A DNA stretch of 64,000 bases from Marinicella sp. (GCA_028284365.1 JANQRW010000010.1:1-64000), one strand, 5' to 3'; positions 1 through 9,289 are shown, counted from the first letter of the stretch. Numbers and translations: made by a program. Notes: generated from the sequence alone by a model not told the origin.

Positions 1-250
1 AATCATGGCGGTTTGCCGCAGGCAAGAAGCCTTGATGTAATGCTCGATTAGCCGTGAGGGAAGCGGCCGCTTACGTTCCAAACTCACGCGACAGACCTAC
101 ATCCATGTAGGCCAATCAGAGGCGAAGAGAATAGCCGATGAACACATGGCGACTTTGCATAAGCCTTGTGAGAATGGCGTCATTCGTGCGAGGTTACATG
201 CCATGAATGAAGACCCAAAGACATTCCTTACATCACTTTTGATTTTATTA
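1..250. other. Non-coding stretch at window start with a perfect palindrome
   Basis: No convincing start-to-stop reading frame covers this stretch. One plus-strand frame is open from about position 36 through the terminator, but it has no plausible start and reads through the hairpin, so I treat it as chance. A perfect 7-bp inverted repeat with a 2-nt loop lies at 96-111 (cctacat / atgtagg). The stretch could be the 3' end of an untranslated RNA or a dispersed repeat whose left part is outside the window. I do not recognise a known RNA family. Confidence 0.4.
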
Positions 251-253
251 AAA

Positions 254-277
254 GGCGGGATAATCCCGCCTTTTTTT
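254..277 (+). terminator. Rho-independent terminator
   Basis: A perfect 7-bp stem (ggcggga / tcccgcc, 254-260 and 264-270) with a TAA loop is followed by seven T residues (271-277). It ends whatever transcript enters from the left and separates it from the VWA/sigma operon starting at 352. Confidence 0.85.
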
Positions 278-351
278 GTGAAACAAAAATAATTAACCCT
301 TTTTCAGTGTTCCTGCGTATATAACATTGAAACCAATAAACAGGAACTATC

Positions 352-2052
352 ATGAAAAATATACTTATGCTCTTCACCATAACTTTATTAGTTGCATGTG
401 CAGGGCAAAAAATTGAAAACAATCATACAAACAAAGAAACAATCCAGAAAAAACCTCAAACTGTTACTGAGAACAAACAGGAAGTACAAGATATAGTTCT
501 TGCTGAATTAGGCTATGAAGCTGAAGAATATGACATGGATGCTGGGAAAATAGTCGTAACAGGCAATCGCATGAAACAAGCTGACATGTCGTCGGTTGCA
601 TCATTGTACCACCCCACTCCTATGCCCACCTTATCAGCTGTACAGGATCGAGAAAACTATGAACATTTTAACAGCCACACTGTACAGTCTGTATTGAACA
701 ACCCCATCTCAACTTTCAGTATTGATGTTGATACCGGTTCCTATGCCAATGTAAGAAGGATGCTCAACCAAGGCCAAATCCCACGCAAAGATGCAGTTCG
801 AGTCGAAGAATTAATTAATTATTTCTCCTATGATTATCAAGGCCCTGAAAATGTCTCTCAACCCTTTAAAGCCAATACAGAGTTGGCCCAGTCTCCATGG
901 AACGAAAATGCACATTTATTGCACATTGGCATCAAAGGTTTTGAAAAAGAAACCGAAGACAGACCAGCCGCAAATTTAGTGTTTTTGGTTGATGTTTCAG
1001 GTTCCATGAACAGCCCTGATAAACTGGGGTTATTAAAGTCATCACTTAAACTGCTGACCAAACAAATGACTGCTGAAGATCATGTAGCCATCGTGGTATA
1101 TGCCGGTGCCGCTGGTGTTGTTTTAGAACCCACACAAGGCAACAATCAAGCCAAGATTGCTACAGCTTTAGACAAATTATCAGCTGGTGGCTCAACCAAC
1201 GGTGCTGCTGGTATACATTTGGCTTATCAACTGGCGGAACAAAACATGGTTAAAGGTGGCATCAATCGCATCTTAATCGCCACTGATGGAGATTTCAATG
1301 TGGGCACAACAGATTTCGAGGCTTTAAAAGAACTGGTAGAAGAAAAACGCAAGAAAGGTGTGTCCTTAACCACATTGGGCTTTGGTACTGGTAACTACAA
1401 TGATCACCTTATGGAACAATTAGCAGATGTTGGTAACGGTAACTATGCCTATATTGACACCATTAAGGAAGCCAACAAAGTATTGGTTGAACAAATCAAC
1501 TCAACCCTTTTTACCATTGCTAAAGACGTAAAAATTCAAATTGAATTCAACCCTGAAGTGGTCAGTGAATACCGCTTGATCGGTTACGAGAACCGCCAAT
1601 TAAACACTGAAGATTTTGACAACGACAAAGTCGATGCTGGTGAAATTGGTGCAGGACACACTGTTACAGCCATTTATGAAATTGTACTGACAGGCAACCA
1701 AGGTTGGTTGAGTGAATCACGTTATCAAAAAAATGTGATTTCAAAAAACATCGAGAATGAAATCGCATTTTTGAAAATCAGGTACAAGCAGCCCAATGCA
1801 GAAAACAGCCAATTATTACAATGGCCCATCATGAGAGATAACATCAAACACATAAATCAAGTGTCAAATGAATTCAAGTTCGCTGCCTCAGTGGCTGCCT
1901 TTGGACAATTGTTACGAGATGGAACTTATTTAAAATCATTTAGTTACGATGATGTCATGACATTGGCTCGAGAATCAAAAGGTCAGGATGCTTTTGGCTA
2001 TCGAGGTGAGTTTTTACAGTTGGTTTCCTTAGCCAAGGGCTTGGTAAATTAA
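352..2052 (+). CDS. VWA-domain lipoprotein (YfbK-like, von Willebrand factor type A with DUF3520)
   Basis: A 566-residue exported protein. It begins with a hydrophobic signal and a lipobox (LVAC, residues 13-16), so it is probably lipidated at Cys16. A YfbK-type N-terminal segment (about 115-190) precedes a VWA domain with an intact MIDAS motif DVSGS at 214-218 and a second acidic loop (TDGDF). The C-terminal third matches the DUF3520 layout. Residues 65-76 carry a TonB-receptor-like GKIVVTGNRMKQ stretch, echoed in the protein two genes downstream. The next gene, an ECF sigma factor, starts 23 bp later, so the three genes probably form an operon. The substrate is unknown; VWA proteins of this type are thought to bind protein partners through a metal ion. 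Confidence 0.85.
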   Translation: MKNILMLFTITLLVACAGQKIENNHTNKETIQKKPQTVTENKQEVQDIVLAELGYEAEEYDMDAGKIVVTGNRMKQADMSSVASLYHPTPMPTLSAVQDRENYEHFNSHTVQSVLNNPISTFSIDVDTGSYANVRRMLNQGQIPRKDAVRVEELINYFSYDYQGPENVSQPFKANTELAQSPWNENAHLLHIGIKGFEKETEDRPAANLVFLVDVSGSMNSPDKLGLLKSSLKLLTKQMTAEDHVAIVVYAGAAGVVLEPTQGNNQAKIATALDKLSAGGSTNGAAGIHLAYQLAEQNMVKGGINRILIATDGDFNVGTTDFEALKELVEEKRKKGVSLTTLGFGTGNYNDHLMEQLADVGNGNYAYIDTIKEANKVLVEQINSTLFTIAKDVKIQIEFNPEVVSEYRLIGYENRQLNTEDFDNDKVDAGEIGAGHTVTAIYEIVLTGNQGWLSESRYQKNVISKNIENEIAFLKIRYKQPNAENSQLLQWPIMRDNIKHINQVSNEFKFAASVAAFGQLLRDGTYLKSFSYDDVMTLARESKGQDAFGYRGEFLQLVSLAKGLVN

Positions 2053-2075
2053 AGCCACTGGCTTAAAATGATTGA

Positions 2076-2648
2076 ATGTTAGACCAATTAAGCGATGAAC
2101 AATTGATGGCTACATTCAGTCAGGCTGATGATGTCAACAACCAACGGGTCTTTGAAATACTTTACCAAAGACACAAAGGTCCGTTTTTCCGTTTCATCAA
2201 AAAATCCATTAACAATGACCAAGACGCACATGAACTGTATCAAGAGTTGTGGTTCAAGATCATTAACAACAAAGGTAAGTTTAATAGTGAACAAAAATTC
2301 ACCACTTGGGCATACACCATAGCCAGGCGACTTTTGATTGACCAATTCAGAAAAACTGGCAGAATGGCTGAATTAACCGGTATCAAAACCACTGCCGATG
2401 ATGAATTGGTCAATACCAGCATCACAGCACCTGAAAATGAATTTGCCGCCAAACAAATGTCAAAGCAACTACATCAAACACTGGATAAATTACCACCGGA
2501 ACAGCGACAGGCATTTTTATTAAAACATGATGCTGATTTGAGCATCAAGGAAATTGCCACAATTACCCAACAACCTCACGAAAAAGTTAAAAGCCAATAT
2601 CGCTATGCCGTGAATAAAATCAAATTGGCCTTGGAGCACTTCATATGA
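2076..2648 (+). CDS. RNA polymerase ECF-type sigma factor
   Basis: A 190-residue sigma-70 family protein with only regions 2 and 4. Region 2 includes ELYQELWFKI and the FTTWAYTIARRLLID stretch typical of region 2.4. Region 4 (about 135-185) has LPPEQRQAFLL followed by a helix-turn-helix ending KVKSQYRYAVNKIK. It overlaps the downstream membrane protein by 4 bp (ATGA), the usual arrangement of an ECF sigma with its cognate anti-sigma. The regulon is not visible. The ECF class is clear, the exact subgroup is not. Confidence 0.9.
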   Translation: MLDQLSDEQLMATFSQADDVNNQRVFEILYQRHKGPFFRFIKKSINNDQDAHELYQELWFKIINNKGKFNSEQKFTTWAYTIARRLLIDQFRKTGRMAELTGIKTTADDELVNTSITAPENEFAAKQMSKQLHQTLDKLPPEQRQAFLLKHDADLSIKEIATITQQPHEKVKSQYRYAVNKIKLALEHFI

Positions 2649-3394
2649 ACAACAAAACTGAAGACCAAATATTAACTGAATTACTGCGTGATGCGAACGA
2701 ACAGCCACCCAAAGCATTGGATGATTTAATCCTGAATCAGGCCAAAGTCAACAACAACGCAGCCGCTAACGCCAAAATCCAAAAACGCGATTGGAAACCT
2801 TGGCTAGCAGCGGCTTCTGTCGCGCTGGTTATGCCGCTGTTGTGGATGATAACAAATAATGAAGAACTAACACACACCAAAGAAGTTTTATCAACACCCC
2901 AGATCACCCCTAAGCCCAGTACCGAACTTGATCAATCCTTGACAAGACCAGAATCCACCTTCAGTGATGCCGATTTTGTTGGTCATGAACAAGAACAATT
3001 GCATGACATGGGAGAAATCACCATTACCGGCAGTCGAATCAAACAAACAATTGATGAAGCCCAAGAAGAGCCAGCTACTTATATTGAAATATTTGACGAG
3101 AGTATTGAAACCGAAAGCCAGCGGTCAATCACAGGCAAAGTTATAGATCAAGAGTCACTGGAAACCAACAAAGTTTTATTGAAAAATGAACTCAAGGCTA
3201 AAAAGCGTACTATAAAGCCCAGTAATATGAACCCGCTGATGGCACTTGAATACGAACAATTTGGTCGCTATTTAGAGCAGGGTCAATTTGACTTGGCAGA
3301 CCAACTTCTCACCGAAATGCAAGATAATTGGCCTGATTTCGATTTTGAAGACATGATTTATAGACTGGCTGAAGCCGAGACTAAATCCGATTAA
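2645..3394 (+). CDS. Probable membrane anti-sigma factor or sigma-associated protein
   Basis: A 249-residue protein with a cytoplasmic-looking N-terminus of about 50 residues, one hydrophobic helix (about 52-70), and a long acidic, probably periplasmic, C-terminal part. The start overlaps the sigma gene stop (ATGA), so translation is coupled. Position and topology suggest an anti-sigma role, although no zinc-binding anti-sigma HxxxCxxC motif is present. Residues 123-134 (GEITITGSRIKQ) resemble the plug-leader motif of TonB-dependent receptors and match the VWA protein of the same operon. The last 40 residues may form a helical repeat. Function is inferred from context. Confidence 0.6.
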   Translation: MNNKTEDQILTELLRDANEQPPKALDDLILNQAKVNNNAAANAKIQKRDWKPWLAAASVALVMPLLWMITNNEELTHTKEVLSTPQITPKPSTELDQSLTRPESTFSDADFVGHEQEQLHDMGEITITGSRIKQTIDEAQEEPATYIEIFDESIETESQRSITGKVIDQESLETNKVLLKNELKAKKRTIKPSNMNPLMALEYEQFGRYLEQGQFDLADQLLTEMQDNWPDFDFEDMIYRLAEAETKSD

Positions 3395-3735
3395 AAAAGG
3401 CCTTAACAAGTTTCATGCTCAGCTCGTCGAAGTATTCAGCAGAATTGATATATAAGCGCACTGAGCCTGTCGAAGTGTAGCGAATTAATAGGTGTAAACT
3501 AAATTTCTGTTCAAAGACTTCAGCTCCGCTCAACCTGCGGTTAGTTCACTCACTGAGTGGAGCTGAAGTGAACAAAACTCATCTTCCTAAACTGGAATCC
3601 TTCTAAATTCAATACCACCTTGAGCGCAACGAAGTGAAGTCTAAATATCTCCTGATATAACGTTATGCCACTAAATATTTTGAATTTTATTTGCAGATTC
3701 TTCGGCTAGCTATGCTCACTCAAAATGACACGTAT
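3395..3735. repeat. Intergenic REP-like repeats and a large hairpin
   Basis: This 341-bp gap between converging genes contains no gene. Two 17-nt related motifs sit at 3418-3434 (ctcagctcgtcgaagta) and 3461-3477 (ctgagcctgtcgaagtg), with 4 mismatches, resembling dispersed extragenic repeats. A 15-bp inverted repeat with a single mismatch (cttcagctccgctca at 3518-3532, tgagtggagctgaag at 3554-3568) extends outward with gttca/tgaac arms and could act as a bidirectional terminator for the converging transcripts. Confidence 0.6.
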
Positions 3736-4635
3736 TTATTTTACGCTTAGTGCATTGTTCACCTGACTATTCGGCTTCCTTCTCAATACTTCAGATATCT
3801 GTTGTCCAGCTGCTATTAATTGAGCTAAATCAATCCCTGTTTCAATACCCATACCATCAAGCATATAAATTACATTCTCAGTACTGACATTACCGGTGGC
3901 ACCTTTGGCATATGGACAACCACCAATCCCAGCCACAGATGCATCAATAATCCCTGCTCCCAACTCCAAACAAGCGTGAATGTTGGCCAAGGCTTGACCA
4001 TAGGTATCATGAAAATGGAGTGCCAATTGACTCATCGGCACTTGCCCTGCACACAATGACAGCATCTGTTGTGCTTTCAAAGGCGTACCGGTGCCAATGG
4101 TGTCACCCAAAGATATTTCATAACAACCCATGTCGTGCAGTTTTTTAGCCACATCTGCCACCACCTCAGGATTAACCGCCCCTTCGTAAGGACAACCCAG
4201 CACACAAGACACATAACCACGAACCTTGATGTTATGCATATGGGCTTTTTCAATAACTGGGGCAAAACGCTCAAATGATTCAGCGATGCTACAGTTGATA
4301 TTTTTTTGATTGAAGGACTCAGAAGCGGCTGTAAACACGGCCACTTCTTTAATACCTGCCTCTATCGCCGCATCCAAACCTTTCATGTTTGGAGTCAATG
4401 CTGAATAATGAACACCTTCATCCCAAGTCAACCCAGCACAAACTGCTTTGGCATCGCCTAGTTGTGGCACCCACTTGGGTGAAACAAAGCCTGTCACTTC
4501 GATGTGTTTTACACCAGCAGTTCGTAAATCATTAATTAAATTAAGCTTGTCATCAACGCTTATGATTTGTTTTTCATTCTGTAAACCATCACGCGGCGAC
4601 ACTTCAACAACCTTAACTCGCTTCGGGTAATTCAT
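3736..4635 (-). CDS. hmgL: Hydroxymethylglutaryl-CoA lyase
   Basis: Cleaves HMG-CoA to acetoacetate and acetyl-CoA, the last step of leucine catabolism. The ~299-residue protein has the DRE-TIM start SPRDGLQNE, the metal-binding HFHDTYG segment, and the family signature GGCPYAKGATGN with the active-site cysteine. I chose the ATG at 4635, which overlaps the mccA stop by one base (TGATG) and is preceded by a GGAGG ribosome site 5 nt away, over an upstream TTG. Coupling to mccA supports a leucine-degradation role. Confidence 0.93.
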   Translation of the reverse strand: MNYPKRVKVVEVSPRDGLQNEKQIISVDDKLNLINDLRTAGVKHIEVTGFVSPKWVPQLGDAKAVCAGLTWDEGVHYSALTPNMKGLDAAIEAGIKEVAVFTAASESFNQKNINCSIAESFERFAPVIEKAHMHNIKVRGYVSCVLGCPYEGAVNPEVVADVAKKLHDMGCYEISLGDTIGTGTPLKAQQMLSLCAGQVPMSQLALHFHDTYGQALANIHACLELGAGIIDASVAGIGGCPYAKGATGNVSTENVIYMLDGMGIETGIDLAQLIAAGQQISEVLRRKPNSQVNNALSVK

Positions 4636-6521
4636 CAATCCTCCAACTCAACCAAAACTTCATCAGCTTTGACCTGATCGTTTGCTGCAAAATGAACAGT
4701 ATTGATGGTTGCCTCCTTCTCAGCTTTAAGCTCCAACTCCATTTTCATGGCTTCCATCACCACCAAGGTTTGGCCAATTTCAACTTGTTGACCTACTGCC
4801 ACTTTAACCGCAATGATTTTTCCTGGCATCGGTGCATATATGGCATTCGCATTCGAAGCTGATACCTTGGCTTCATGGTCTGGTAAGCTGAATTCATAAC
4901 GTAGGTTTTTATGCACCACTTGTACCTGATTACGGTGTACATGACAGATATCGTTGGTTTGTACCACATAATGACTCATACCATCAACCAAATAACCACC
5001 CGCTTCCCAAGCAACAGTGTATTGTTGTTGCCCCTGATAAGTCAACTCAAGATGCAGTGGTATTTTACCCTGCAAACGCCAACCATCAACTTGACCCCAT
5101 ACTGAACCATTGTCTTGGTGATGCAATAAATAATCAGCATAGATTGCCACAACTTCAGGCAGTATTGGCTGCGATAAATCTATTTCATTATTATCCAGAC
5201 TGTTGGTGAATATCTGATGTTTTTTAAACGGTTTAGATGTCAACAATTGAGACAAAAAACCAACATTGGTTTTTACTCCAAAAATAGCACTTTGGTTCAG
5301 CATGGTTTGCATCTTCTGAATACACCTTTTTCGATCTTTGGCCCAAACCACCAATTTAGCTATCATCGGGTCATAATGAATGGTTACTGAATCACTGGAT
5401 CGAACGCCTGAATCAACCAAGGCATGTTCAGCTTGATACAACTTAACCTGTTCCAACAAACCTGTTGATGGCAGGTAGTTATGCTGCGGATCTTCCGCGT
5501 ATAAACGTACCTGGATGGCATGACCATTGGCATGAATCTTGTGTTGTTTTTTGGGTAATTTCCCACCTTCTGCAACATGAATTTGCCAAGCCACTAAATC
5601 AACACCAGTGATCAATTCACTCACGCGGTGTTCAACCTGTAACCTGGTATTCATCTCCATGAAATAAAAAGAATCATCTCCATCCATGATGAATTCAATC
5701 GTACCCGCACCCTCATAATCAATTGCCTGAGTGGCTTTGATGGCAGCATTGAGCATGTCAGTACGGGTGGCATCACTTAAACCAGTTGCTGGAGCTTCTT
5801 CAATGACTTTTTGATAACGACGCTGGGTTGAACAATCTCGTTCAAACAGGTGTACCACATTACCACGCTGGTCAGCAAAAACCTGAACTTCAATGTGTTT
5901 GGGCTGGGTGATGTATTTCTCTAAGATGACATTATCATCACCAAAAGCATTCATGGCTTCACGTTTAGCAGAATCAAGTTGTGTTGCAAAATCCTGTGCA
6001 TTGTGTACGATCTTCATTCCCTTACCACCACCGCCGGCGACCGCCTTGATTAAAATTGGAAACCCAATCTTATCGGCTGCTTTGGCTAAGACAGTTTCAT
6101 CCTGATTATCATCTTGATACCCAGGAACGCATGGCACACCAGCTTGAATCATGGTTTGTTTAGCAGCTGATTTTGAACCCATTAATCGAAGTGCTTCAAT
6201 AGGCGCTCCAATGAAAATGAGGCCAGCTTGAGCCAGCGCCTCAGCAAAAGCTGCACGTTCTGACAAAAAGCCATAACCCGGGTGTATAGCATCAACTTGG
6301 GCCTGTTTAGCAGCCTTGATAATTTTATCGATGTTGAGATAGGAATCAGCCAAATCCGTTGAACCTATATGAACCGATTCATCAGCCATTTGAACATGCT
6401 TGGCATGACGATCAGCATCAGAAAATATGGCCACTGTTTTGATCTTAAGCTGGCGGCAGGTTTGGATGATGCGAACCGCAATTTCACCACGATTAGCTAT
6501 CAGTATTTTTTTGATCGGCAT
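4635..6521 (-). CDS. mccA: Methylcrotonyl-CoA carboxylase biotin-containing subunit alpha
   Basis: A 628-residue acyl-CoA carboxylase alpha subunit. The N-terminal biotin carboxylase half shows the ATP-grasp loop GGGGKGMKIV and the EMNTRLQVEH motif. The C-terminal 70 residues form a biotin carrier domain with AMKM, whose lysine is biotinylated. It would carboxylate biotin for 3-methylcrotonyl-CoA carboxylation. Coupling to HMG-CoA lyase favours the methylcrotonyl over the propionyl or geranyl enzyme. No carboxyltransferase (beta) subunit, isovaleryl-CoA dehydrogenase or methylglutaconyl-CoA hydratase is in the window, so the pathway must be completed elsewhere. Confidence 0.88.
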   Translation of the reverse strand: MPIKKILIANRGEIAVRIIQTCRQLKIKTVAIFSDADRHAKHVQMADESVHIGSTDLADSYLNIDKIIKAAKQAQVDAIHPGYGFLSERAAFAEALAQAGLIFIGAPIEALRLMGSKSAAKQTMIQAGVPCVPGYQDDNQDETVLAKAADKIGFPILIKAVAGGGGKGMKIVHNAQDFATQLDSAKREAMNAFGDDNVILEKYITQPKHIEVQVFADQRGNVVHLFERDCSTQRRYQKVIEEAPATGLSDATRTDMLNAAIKATQAIDYEGAGTIEFIMDGDDSFYFMEMNTRLQVEHRVSELITGVDLVAWQIHVAEGGKLPKKQHKIHANGHAIQVRLYAEDPQHNYLPSTGLLEQVKLYQAEHALVDSGVRSSDSVTIHYDPMIAKLVVWAKDRKRCIQKMQTMLNQSAIFGVKTNVGFLSQLLTSKPFKKHQIFTNSLDNNEIDLSQPILPEVVAIYADYLLHHQDNGSVWGQVDGWRLQGKIPLHLELTYQGQQQYTVAWEAGGYLVDGMSHYVVQTNDICHVHRNQVQVVHKNLRYEFSLPDHEAKVSASNANAIYAPMPGKIIAVKVAVGQQVEIGQTLVVMEAMKMELELKAEKEATINTVHFAANDQVKADEVLVELED

Positions 6522-6602
6522 GAAGTCAGACTGTTTAATAAAGGCTGTTATTATACCTCAAGAAACGCTGTTATTTTGACAGTTCCAAACAGCCATAATT
6601 AC

Positions 6603-7262
6603 TTACTTAAGTAGTTGTCGACTTTGTATCCGTTTACCATTAACCAAATGATTTACTATGCCTTTCATGATGAAATTAACACCCTTTATTTGTTCAGTTT
6701 GTAAAGGCTTATTTGCTAAAAAATCACTGAATGCCTGTTGGGTACATCGCTTATTTTGTTTGGTTTTTAGTAAGCCATGCATGGGATCAAAAATGATGTA
6801 ATCGTTTGCTGCAAGCTGTTCGGGAAGCGCCAATTGATACCCCTGAATACCACAGAGTTGCCATTCAAACTTTCTCAATACCAAACTCACTTGCTTAACT
6901 TGTTTCAGTTGTTCAATGGTTTTTGCATATGAGGAATAAATGATCCCACAAGCCTCTTGATCTAAATTCAACAACAGCATCAATTCATTACAATACAACA
7001 TGGAAACATGATTAACATACCCAAATGACTGATTAATGCCAACTTGCTCCGCATTGACTAAGGTTTTTAATTGTGACCTTCCGGTCAGTGAGATTTGGCA
7101 TGGAATAAAAGGTTGTAATTGTCCCTTAAGCTTAGATTTAGGATTACGACTGCCCTTGGCAATTCCATCAAGCATGCCATGTTCTTTAGTGAAAAATTTC
7201 ACCAGTTCACTGCTGTCTTTATATGGCCTTTTATGCAATATGTAAGCTTGATCAGTGAGCAT
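6603..7262 (-). CDS. recO: DNA repair protein RecO
   Basis: A 219-residue recombination mediator of the RecFOR pathway, which helps load RecA onto SSB-coated single-stranded DNA. The N-terminal OB fold is recognisable (AYILHKRPYKDSS, then a GSR-K segment). The central helical part contains YCNELMLLL. The typical zinc cysteines are mostly absent, as in many gammaproteobacterial RecO proteins. It follows era with a 14-bp gap, the usual rnc-era-recO order. In many relatives pdxJ and acpS follow; here mccA does. Confidence 0.88.
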   Translation of the reverse strand: MLTDQAYILHKRPYKDSSELVKFFTKEHGMLDGIAKGSRNPKSKLKGQLQPFIPCQISLTGRSQLKTLVNAEQVGINQSFGYVNHVSMLYCNELMLLLNLDQEACGIIYSSYAKTIEQLKQVKQVSLVLRKFEWQLCGIQGYQLALPEQLAANDYIIFDPMHGLLKTKQNKRCTQQAFSDFLANKPLQTEQIKGVNFIMKGIVNHLVNGKRIQSRQLLK

Positions 7263-7276
7263 TGACCTTGGTGCGT

Positions 7277-8194
7277 TTAATCCTTGAATTCATCAGTGTA
7301 ACCCAGTGCCTCAATAGCACGTATGTCATCAGTCCAGGAAGATTTCACTTTAACCCATAATTTTAAGTTAACCTTATTTTCTATGAATTTTTCAATTTCT
7401 CGCCTGGCATTGATACCAATTTGTTTAATGGCTTCACCTTTGGTACCAATAATAATCCGTTTCTGATTGTTCCTTTCTACCCAAATATTAGCATGAATGT
7501 GGTGAATTGCTCCTTTAATTTCATAAGCTTCAATATTAACGGTAACACTGTAAGGTAGTTCCTGATGAAAACGCTCCATCAACTGTTCTCGAATGAGTTC
7601 AGTAATAAAAAACCGAGTTGAACGATCTGACACCTGATCTTCATCAAAAATGGGTGAACCTGCAGGTAAAGTTTCATAAATAGCAGCTAATAAAGGGTTA
7701 ATATGTTTGTTGCGTAAGGCGCTGATATAATGCACATCATTAAAATCAAATTCACCAACTATTTTTTCCACGAAAGGAATCAGCTGTTCTTTGTTTTTTA
7801 CCTTATCTACTTTATTAATCACCAATATTTTTTTGGCAGAAGACTGAGACATGACTTTTACAGCCCTTAAATCTTCATCAGTCCACTTCAAGGCTTCAAC
7901 CAAAAACAAGACAGCATCCACGCCATGTGACGAGGATTGAGCCGTTTGATTTAAATGTTTATTAAGCGCAGTGCCTTTTTGGTTATGTATCCCTGGCGTA
8001 TCAATGAAAACAATCTGCGCTGTTTCTGTGGAATGAATGGCAAGGATTTGATGGCGAGTGGTTTGTGGTTTATGAGAAACAATAGACAATTTCTGTTGCA
8101 AGATTTGGTTAATCAAAGTTGATTTGCCCACATTAGGACGGCCAATAACGGCCACATAGCCGGATTTGTAATCCGCTTCTGTTTTGGTATTCAT
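7277..8194 (-). CDS. era: GTPase Era
   Basis: A 305-residue GTPase that binds the 3' end of 16S rRNA during 30S maturation. G motifs are G1 GRPNVGKST, G3 DTPGIH and G4 NKVDK. A C-terminal KH domain follows, with GTKGEAIKQIG as the RNA-binding loop. The ATG overlaps the rnc stop (ATGA), so rnc and era are translationally coupled, as in Escherichia coli. Confidence 0.97.
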   Translation of the reverse strand: MNTKTEADYKSGYVAVIGRPNVGKSTLINQILQQKLSIVSHKPQTTRHQILAIHSTETAQIVFIDTPGIHNQKGTALNKHLNQTAQSSSHGVDAVLFLVEALKWTDEDLRAVKVMSQSSAKKILVINKVDKVKNKEQLIPFVEKIVGEFDFNDVHYISALRNKHINPLLAAIYETLPAGSPIFDEDQVSDRSTRFFITELIREQLMERFHQELPYSVTVNIEAYEIKGAIHHIHANIWVERNNQKRIIIGTKGEAIKQIGINARREIEKFIENKVNLKLWVKVKSSWTDDIRAIEALGYTDEFKD

Positions 8195-8850
8195 GATTTG
8201 GGCAACAACTCAACCATTTTATTGGCTGCTGATTGCTCGGCCTTTTTAATAGAGCTGCCAGTCGACTCAACCCTCAACCTTAAGGCCTCTACTGAACAGG
8301 TAACTTTAAAGCGTGTTTCGTTTTTCACCTCAAATGTCTCAAGTAATGTGTAGTTAGGGGTATTCAAACCTTGTTGCTGTAATATTTCTTGTAATTCTGA
8401 CTTCGCATCTTTTCTGATGATGTTAGGATCAATTTTTTCTAACCATGGACACATCACCTGTTCAACAAAAATCTTGGCGATTTCATAACCTTGGTCAAGT
8501 AAAACTGCACCAAACACTGCTTCTACTGCATCGGCTAAAACTGAAGACTTATTAACACCACCCGATTTGATTTCACCAGCACCTAATTTGATCATTTGTC
8601 CCAAATCATAATGTCTCGCTACTTCGGCCAGGGTCTTGCCTTTAACAATTTGCGAACGAAGACGCGAAAGTTCACCTTCAGTGAGGTTTTGATACTGAAG
8701 GTACAAATGATTTGAAATAACCAATGAAAGAACAGAATCCCCTAAAAACTCTAACCTTTCGTTGTTTAATTTACCAACGCTTCGGTGGGTCAATGCCTGT
8801 TGAATCAAACTGGCATCGTGCCAATTTATGGTTTGGCCAAGAATTTTCAA
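8191..8850 (-). CDS. rnc: Ribonuclease III
   Basis: A 219-residue double-strand-specific endoribonuclease for rRNA and mRNA processing. It contains the signature NERLEFLGDSVL with the catalytic Glu/Asp cluster, a second acidic site (ADAVEAVFGA), and a C-terminal dsRNA-binding domain ending with the KKAEQSAA helix. Length is normal for the family. It lies between the DUF4845 gene (3-bp gap) and era. Confidence 0.97.
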   Translation of the reverse strand: MKILGQTINWHDASLIQQALTHRSVGKLNNERLEFLGDSVLSLVISNHLYLQYQNLTEGELSRLRSQIVKGKTLAEVARHYDLGQMIKLGAGEIKSGGVNKSSVLADAVEAVFGAVLLDQGYEIAKIFVEQVMCPWLEKIDPNIIRKDAKSELQEILQQQGLNTPNYTLLETFEVKNETRFKVTCSVEALRLRVESTGSSIKKAEQSAANKMVELLPKS

Positions 8851-8853
8851 TGA

Positions 8854-9213
8854 TCAGTTCAAAGACACACTGTCTTCAAAGTCCATTTTAAATGATAAGT
8901 TAGCAATGAATGGTTTCACGACTGTATACTTCACCCTCAATTCGCGACCATTGCCCCTAACCACCTTGAAGTCAGTAGGTTTAACCTGCTCGATATAACT
9001 GATGTACAGCAGTTTTGAAATTCTGTTTTTAATCTCCGCAGGTGACCTGTTACCACCTTCGTCAGCCACAGTCTTCATGGCTTTTTTAACTGACATGTGA
9101 TCCATATAAATAGGACCTATTTGCATACCTGCATACAGGAAAAAACCCAGTACACCCAAAACAAAAACAAATCCAATCAATGTAATGCCTTGTGCTTTTT
9201 TTAATGATTTCAT
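8854..9213 (-). CDS. DUF4845 single-pass membrane protein
   Basis: A 119-residue protein with one N-terminal transmembrane helix (about 9-30, GITLIGFVFVLGVLGFFLYA) and a small periplasmic domain. DUF4845 proteins are regularly found between lepB and rnc in gammaproteobacteria, as here. The helix looks like a type IV pilin-like N-terminus but no prepilin cleavage site (G before F plus E5) is seen. Molecular function is unknown. Confidence 0.8.
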   Translation of the reverse strand: MKSLKKAQGITLIGFVFVLGVLGFFLYAGMQIGPIYMDHMSVKKAMKTVADEGGNRSPAEIKNRISKLLYISYIEQVKPTDFKVVRGNGRELRVKYTVVKPFIANLSFKMDFEDSVSLN

Positions 9214-9289
9214 GGTTTTACCTCAATTCTTTAAAATGTAATCGATGCTGTTGCTTAAACAATTATTATGGTTTGACGGTCATATAATG

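Noticed and set aside
1..290. Open plus-strand frame through the first 290 bases
   Set aside because: It has no clear start, reads through the terminator stem and T tract, and does not look like a known protein.
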